A stretch of DNA of 64,000 bases from the NCBI GenBank assembly GCA_030674155.1, contig CM060337.1, forward strand, positions 45,745,766 to 45,809,765. Reading direction: 5' to 3'. Made by a program: the position numbers and the translations under genes. This DNA comes from Stramonita haemastoma. Lineage: Eukaryota; Mollusca; Gastropoda; Neogastropoda; Muricidae. The first letter of the stretch is position 1. Every line of letters starts with the position of its first letter. Of the stretch, positions 28,101 to 37,097 are shown piece by piece. The notes beneath the pieces were generated by a model. That model made no database searches. It saw only the letters and a list, made by a program, of their open reading frames with translations, and was not told where the DNA came from.

Positions 28101-29033
28101 TTTTGGAGGAAAAAATTCGCAAATTTTTCCAAGATGGATGCTATCTTCGAACCCGACATTTACGATCGTTTTTACAGCTTCCATGCCGAAAATATGACGC
28201 TGTGAGATGTGTATCTAGGCTCAAATATCGATGTAATCGATCCTAGTAGTGTGTGCACTTCTGAGTTTGTTGACTGAAGTGAGAGAGACGACTTTGACTA
28301 CGGCGAAGTTCGAGACGAAAATCGATCGTCAAATCTAACACGGCCGATACGCGTTTTGAATTCTACTCTTAGATTTGGGGAAATTATCGTGGATTTCAAG
28401 TTCGGCAATGGTTCAGAACTTGATATATTTTGTTATTTGGTTGCTATTCGGGATTTTGATACGGTAGCGGCTCAAACTTAAACGTTAAGCTGATCGCGAT
28501 CATCGGTAAACAAAAATGGCGATCGTCGGAATGTTCGATGTGTTCGTGCACCATTTATCAAAAAAACTAAAAAACCAACAGTAGGTTGAAAATATCTTTT
28601 CTATAATTGTTTCTTAATGTTTTAGTTTTTATTTAATCAAAATCCATGCACGCATTCTAAAGTTATTGCAACGCTAACTGTAACACACACAAACCAATCA
28701 ATGACTTTGTGTGTTTATGCATTATAATTCTAAAAGAAAATAAAAATAATGACAAAAATTGGGTATTAGCAATTTCTTTATTCATTTCTGCATCTTGCTG
28801 TTTTTATTTCATCAAAATCCACCTGACCATTGTAGAGTTATTGCATGTTAAATACATACACCCACTCACAAGCCATCCACCTCCATTTTCTCTGCCCGGC
28901 AGGAAGGTGATAAATGATTTTGCTGTGCCCAGCAAAGGGTTAAAAAAAAAATCTTCGCTGTTTCAAAACTACCATGTATGTGCACCTATCAAAGATATCA
29001 GTAATAAGAAAGATGCAAAGAAAGGAAACTTTT

Positions 29034-29101
<68 letters not shown>

Positions 29102-30131
29102 GTATGCTCAATCATTCATGTCCATCACAATAGCAGTAAGAAAACAAAGATTTCCATATTCAGTACTTCCGAGACTACGCATGTAATTCTATCATGTAGT
29201 AGTTGCTGATAGAAAAAAAACCCTGAAAATCTGATTAAAAAAAGAAAGAAAAAGAAGTACCACTTAATAGGCCTCTCTACACACATGCAAAGTAATCTTA
29301 ACATAACCCGACATTGCAAAGTACTGATACGTTACGCTAACAAGGACATAAAAGGGGACTCACTCTGGTAGTACACTTTATGAAGCTCTTTTGCCCAACA
29401 ATACTGAGCGTAGCCATCGTCAAAGAACACCAGAAAACTGCGACACATTTCAAATGCACATTTGGTAAATTTTTTTTATCTTTACACAACATCAGAAAAC
29501 TGTGACACATTTCAAATGTACTATGATTGGTAAAAATTATCTTTGCACAAGACCAGAAAACTGTGACACATTTCAAATGTACTATGATTCGTAAAAATTA
29601 TCTTTACACAACACCAGAAAACTGGGACACATTTCAAATGCACATTTGGTAAAAAAAAAAATCTTTACACAACACCAGAAAACTGGGACACATTTCAAAT
29701 GCACATTTGGTAAAAAAAAAAAAAATCTTTACACAACACAGAAAACTGTGACACATTTCAAATGCATTACAGGTAAAAATTATTTTTTTGCATAACACCA
29801 TAAAACTGTGACACATTTCAAATGTACTATGATTGGTAAAAATTATCTTTACACAACATCAGAAAACTGTGACACATTTCAAAAGCACTATAAGTAAAAA
29901 AAAAAATTGTTTTTAATCTTTGCATGTACTTGTTCTTTAAAAATAATAAAATTAGTATTTTAGACCACCATGTTTTTCTTCATAATGATAGCTAAAAACG
30001 ATACTGCAAAATGTTTCATGTGATGAGATGACTTGTTGTCAACTTCTTTTTTTTCTCTAAGATTTTTTAATTTCTTGCTAGTTTTCTGACAGCTGATCAT
30101 ATACATACATACATCCATCCATCCATCCATC

Positions 30132-30195
<64 letters not shown>

Positions 30196-33028
30196 CATTC
30201 AACGTGCAGGATGTACCGTTTCTGGTTCTTGAAGCTGGGAGCTTCAGCCACGATGCCAGCGTAAAATGAACTGCCAGTGCCTGATTCGTCATCGCGGTAC
30301 AGGGCTGCAGCACAACATCAAACACTCTTACCTCTACTGCAGACACAAAGCAGCAAGTAAACAATATATGTTTCTTAATAAACTACACTGTACCAATTCG
30401 TAATCTAGATACAAGGCTGCAGCACAGAATCAAACACTCTTACCACCACTGCAGACACAAAGCAGCAAAGTACCAATATATGCTTCCTAAACCCCACTCT
30501 ACAACTACAGACACAAAGCAACAAGTAAACAATATGTGTTTTTTTGTCTTTCTTAATCTACAGACACAATGCAGTAAGTACCAATATGTGTTTCTTATTG
30601 TTTCTTAAACTTCACTCTACCAACTACAGACACAATGCAACAAGTACCAATACGTGTTTCTTATTGTTTCTTAAACTTCACTCTACCAACTACAGACACA
30701 ATGCAACAAGTACCAATACGTGTTTCTTATTGTTTCTTAAACTTCACTCTACCAACTACAGACACAAAGCAGCAAGTACCAATACGTGTTTCTTAAACTG
30801 CAATTCACATTCCACCAATCAAATCAATGTTGAAAATCGTAAGCACATTCTCAGCAGTCAAAGTAACTGTCACGATGTAATAAATATAAACACAGTCTTA
30901 CTAAGTAGACATCCCATTGTCCACATCCTAAAAGATAAAAAAAAAAGAATTCATAAGCAGCTAATATATGTAATAATAAATGAAACACTTCATTCAATTG
31001 ATCTCATGTCAACCACATTGATAATAATAATATACAATGAAATCATATAGCACTATCTTAAAAACACACATCAAGACCTGCACATTACAATATCTCACTC
31101 ACACACAAACCAAAGACACATCACATCACACACACACACACACACCATGCACACACACACACAACACACCACACACACAACCCACCACACACACACACAC
31201 ACACACACCACACACACACACACACACACAAAAAAACAAACACAAACACAAACAACACTAGACCGCAAAACTAGCCCACTTTGAGAAAGTACTTGAGGTT
31301 GATGGGGTCCTCTAAGCGATGTGTGTCCGACACACTTGAGACCTTGCCATCAACTCACCCGGTAACTTCCACTGTGAAACCACAACACACATGTACTTAC
31401 ACTTACCTCAACTTACAACTACCGTAATCTATTACTTCCTACATGTGTGAAACCAAACATCAGCATAACAACAACTTACATATACTACTAAATGTGTATT
31501 TATAAACAATCTACATGCTCTTAGCATACAGGGGACAGGATAGCCTGGTGGTTAGAGTGATGCACCGTGATCTGCTGACCCGGGTTTGAATCTCGTTCAA
31601 GAGGATTTTTCCTCTGGAGTTAAATCAGTGCCACTCCACTCCCCCCAAAAGTCCTTGGATGAGATTATAAACCAAAGTCACGAGTGTGTGCAAATGCATA
31701 CTTAACATCTTGCACAAACACTACAACCTGTTCCACTTTTCGGAAGAGTAGGCCACTGTGTGCCAGTGCGGATGGCAAAATTGACAAAACTGCATACACA
31801 CAGGGATTGGATGTAATTAAAGCACATGATGCTTACTCCGTTATTCTTGACAGAAAAGAATAAATACATAATTTTTTTTTTTTTAAACCAGGCAGGATAG
31901 CTGTGCTGTAGTGAGACAGAGAATGAAGACAGCATCACAGAGGGGAGGACTCACTCACCTCTCGGCGTGTGTGGAGTGTTCCGGTTTGCTGAGGTCACAG
32001 AGGAGACTCACTCACCTCTCCGGCGTGTGTGGAGTGTTCCGGTTTGCTGAGGTCACAGAGGAACTGACTCACCTCTCCGGCGTGTGTGGAGTGTTCCGGT
32101 TTGCTGAGGTCACAGAGGACTCACTCACCTCTCCGCGTGTGTGGAGTGCTTCGGTTTGCTGAGGTCACAGAGGACTGACTCACTCACCTCTCCGCGTGTG
32201 TGGAGTGTTCCGGTTTGCTGAGGTCGGTCACCAGGCCGGAGTACCAGATGTCTTGAACTTCTTGGCCAGCACCCGGGACCCCACCGTGATCTCCGTCCTG
32301 AAAAAAGACACAGAGTCCATTGTACATGGGGTTAGGGCTTCTTTTACAGAAGACATCATCCTACACAGGACTTTATTTTCTGGTCAAACTCTAACTTTTC
32401 TACTACAAAAAACCAAACAAACCCTTTTCCTACTACAAAGTAGAAAGACAGAATAAAGGCAGAATTATACTGCCTAACTATATTTTTTAAAAACAACACA
32501 CAACTGATTTTCAGACAACTAAAATAGAAAAAGCCTGCACAAGAGGAGGAAGGATGAGAGAGGAAAAAGATGGGAAAAAAATCCAAGACAGACGACAGAC
32601 AGACAGATAGACAGATAGAGAGAAAAAGACAAAGTCAGCGAGAAGAGAAACACACAGACAGACAGAAATGTGGGTGGGCAGACAGACAGAGCATGATCTA
32701 TAACAGAATATCAATAATCAATATATCATAGAAACCATAATGCCTGATTTATATTTACCAAGTAACACTTTACCCTCAAGGTTCTTTTTACAAAAACAAA
32801 ACGACTTCCCCCCCCCCCCTCCCTTCACCAGAATAACACATCATTGAATCTTCTGAAAACTAAGATTAAAAAAAAATAAAAACAACACAAAAAAGATGCA
32901 AAGCATGACAATGTGCTCATGTTCAGTATATCAGCATCTGTAAAAACAAATAAAATCATAACTATTCACACTTGTATGCATGTACGTGAATACACACACA
33001 TACATGCACACATGCATGCACGCACGCA

Positions 33029-33088
<60 letters not shown>

Positions 33089-34834
33089 CTCTGGAGTTAA
33101 CATGGTGCAGACTCCCACTCCCCCCCAAAAGTCTTTCAGATGCAGACTATAAACCAAGGTCCCGTGTATGAAAGCACGCAGAACATCTAGCGAACACGTT
33201 AAAACCAGTTCCGCTTTTTGGAAGAGTAGGCCTTTGTGTACCAGTAGAAACAGATGACAAAATTACAAAACTGCATACATATAGAGACTGGATGTAAAAA
33301 AGGACATTAGTGCTTCATCCATTATCCCTGATATAAAAGAATAAAATAAACAAAATACACACACACACACAAACACATACTCGCACGCACGCTCGCTCGC
33401 TCGCTCGCGCTCTCTCTCTCTCTCTCTCTTCCTCTCTACTGCCACAGCCTTTTTAAAAAACAATGTCATAACTGGTAGAAAACTGAAAACCTAAAAGCTC
33501 TACGCTGTTGCAATGAGAGAATGAAAAGAAGTCGTCACACGGCTACTGACCAAATGGGAACCACGTAGTCCTTGCTGACAACGGTCGTTCCTTCTATCGC
33601 CCCAGGTTTGGCAAGCAGACTCTGCGGACAAGAAATGATCCGATCCCCATCAGTTAATTAATACACCTGATTCTGTTGATTATGATCAGTTATTACACCT
33701 GATTATGAACTGAATGATCCCCTGCAAAACAAACCACCTCCCTCCTCCACCCCCCTGCAAAACACCCCCTCCCCCCTGCAAAACAAACCACCTCCCCCCT
33801 CTCCCCCCTGCAAAACAAACCACCTCCCCCCTCTCCCCCCTGCAAAACAAACCACCTCCCCCCCTCAAACAAACAACCTACCTCCCCCCCCTGCCAAACA
33901 AGCCCACCCCCCCTGCAAAACCCTCAAACAAACAAACCACACCCCTCCCACCCCTGCAAAACAAACCACCTCCCCCCCCACAAACCACCTCCCCCTCCCA
34001 AACAACCCCCCCTTCCCCCCTCCCTCCCAAACAACCCCCCCTTCCCCCCTCCCTCCCAAACAACCCCCCCCCCCCCCCCCCCCCCCCCCTTTCTGCCCTG
34101 AGGAGGAAGCCAAGCCCAGACCTGCAGTTGCGAGGGGGTCCCCTGGCCGGTTTGCTTGTTCAGCGTGCTGGTCAGCACGGCCCTCAGACTGGCCAGGGTG
34201 GGGGGGGCCGCACCTCCCTCCGTTAACACCTGAGAGCTGCCTACCTGGCACACCTGTCTGAAACACCAACAGAGAAACAGACTGGTGTCAGGAGTGTGTG
34301 TGTGTGTGATGATTCTGTTGATACACCATCATTGTGTGTGTTTTATAATTAATTCTGTTATTACACCATGATTGTATGCTTTATAGTTCCGTTAGTACAC
34401 CATATGACTGTATGCTTTATAATTCTATTAGTAATAGTACACCTTGATTGTATACTTTATAATTCTGTCATAACAGTTTGTAACCATGTATGTATGTTTT
34501 ACGATTCTATCAGCACAAACTGTTAGTATAATCATACCTGTTTCTATTATTGTACACTGTTTTTTACTTTCTATCAACACAGTTTACTTCTGTCGTATCT
34601 GTTTTATTCTTTGATCAGTAGAGTTTCCTACAGTTATTGAATCTTTCTCCCACCAGAATCTGTTTTTGATTCTGTCAGTACAGTTTGTCGTCACAGGTGG
34701 ATCGGTGGTCTAGGTGGTCACGCGCCTTGCCTAGAAAGCAAAAAGTCCGGGTCGGAGTGTGCGGGGTTCGTACCCCGTTTGGACCCAAAACTTTTTCCCC
34801 ATCCATTAGACCCTGAGTGGTGGTCTGGGCGCTA

Positions 34835-34865
<31 letters not shown>

Positions 34866-36710
34866 CGTGTGTTACACATCACTATTTAGCGCACGTAAAA
34901 GAACCCACGGCAACAAGGGGGTTGTCCCTGGCAAAATTCTGTAGAAAGAAGCCACTCTGATAGGGAAACTAATACACTTGCATGCAGGAAAAAGAAAAAA
35001 AAAAAGGGTAGGCGCTGCACATGTGGCGACGCGCTCTCCCCGGGAGAGCAGCCCAAATTTCACGCAGAGAAATCTGTGTGACATAAAGTGGTACAAAATA
35101 CAAAAAATACAAAATGTTATCACTGAACACTACAAAATATCCAGTCACAACAGAACAACAACAACAAAAGTATTCAAACTCACTTGGAGGCTGTGACCCT
35201 GGCAGGCTGGGCGGGTGTTTTGTTGGGTTCGAAGCTAGAGCCGATAAAGGTGACATCGTCGTCATCGCTGTCGTCATCATCAATCACTTCATAGCTGGCC
35301 TCCAGCATCTTCTCCTTCATCTTGATTCTGTCAACATAATTTAAAAAATTTTTTATTTCTGTAATATTGCACATGTCACAATCATAAGTCAAAACAAAAG
35401 AATAGCAACAACCCCCTCCCCCCAAAAAAAACAACAACAAACCCAACCCCAAAATCATAACATGAAAAAAGCATAAACCCACATATAATAATGATAAAAT
35501 CAGAAATTAGATTAAAAAAATTTCCACTAAAATGTCCAATCCAAGCAACACAAATCTAATCTCATTATCCTCGAGATTGCATTGTTGATATTCTCACTAT
35601 CGAGCTAAGTTTCACCTGTCCTTTATTTTCTTTTCTTTCATTTTATTTTTTTATTTCGAGGATAATGAAATAAGCACTGATGTGCTTTTTTACATCCAGT
35701 CTTCATGTGTATGCAGTTATGTCAATTTTGCCATCCGTTCCCATTGGCACATAATGGCCCACTCTTCTCAAGAGCGGAACAGGTTTTAATGTGTGCACAA
35801 GATGTTCTGCGTGCATTCGCACACAGGACCTCTGTTTATAGTCTCATCCGAATGACTTATGGGGGTAGTGGATTCAGCACTGATGTTAACTCCAGAGGAA
35901 AAATCCTCTTGAACGAGATTTAAACCTGGGTCAACAGATCATGAGCACATCACTCTGACCACCAGGCTGTCTCGTCCCCTGTCATTCAGCTAGGCACCTC
36001 TCTCTTCTCTTTCTTCCTAACTCCCATAGGAGTGGTCAGGGCACAGCACAACACTGAATTTTTCAGACAGCGTCTCTTGGGCAAGCTGAGCCTGGTGGAG
36101 CCCATCTTTCTCCAGATTCAGGGTGCATGCTGGGTACACTCATGTTTTCATAAATAACCCACCAACTGCTGAAATGAATGACAGGATCTTTAACTCATTC
36201 ATTTCCAGTCCCCAATATAATGGTCCCACTAAATCTATCTTTGATTTCCCAAATCTCACTATTGATGAATCCTGAAGCTAAAGCAAGAAATGTAAAAAAA
36301 GAAAAGAAAAAAGTTCTTATTCATTCAGTTATAGTGTCCATCAACTACGAGACAAGTCAAATCAAATCAAATCAAATCATTCTTCCATGAAATCTTTTGG
36401 GGCAAAAAGAATAACACGCGTATAATCAATCACACAAATTACAGTCAGTTATCAAGACACACAACCTTCTCAGTAACAAAACAAAACAAAAACAAAACAA
36501 AAAACCCCACAAAATTTGAAGGACAGAATCATGAGAATGACAGGCAGACAAACAGAGAGAGGGCAGAGCATACACAGACAAAAACACACAGAACAAAAAA
36601 GAAACGTGTAAATACACAATGAAGTTTCATCTGACATACTAACATAACAACACAAACTCACACTTTTCATCTGTTTTGTAACGTCTCTTTACTTGGTGAC
36701 TTACTCCTCT

Positions 36711-36744
<34 letters not shown>

Positions 36745-37054
36745 AAAAACAAAAAAACAAAAAAACTTACTCTTCTTCAATCTCTCTTTCCTCAACACGG
36801 ACTTCTTCAAGGAATTTTTGGATTCTGTCCAGTGACTGGTTCAGGGTTTTGCTGATCTCCTTGGCTTTCCCTGCACAGCACAGCACACACAGCATCCACA
36901 GTTGTCAGTTCATGGCAAATATACAGTTAGCATTGGGGGACGGGATAGCCTAGTGGTAAAAAAAAAATGTTAGCCTGAAAGCGCGCGCACACACACACAC
37001 ACACACACACAGTACACACACACACACACACACACACTCACACACACACACACA

Positions 37055-37097
<43 letters not shown>

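Noticed and set aside
27860..28246. A 128-residue plus-strand frame
   Set aside because: Lies within MITE K, has no recognisable domain and no supporting splice sites.
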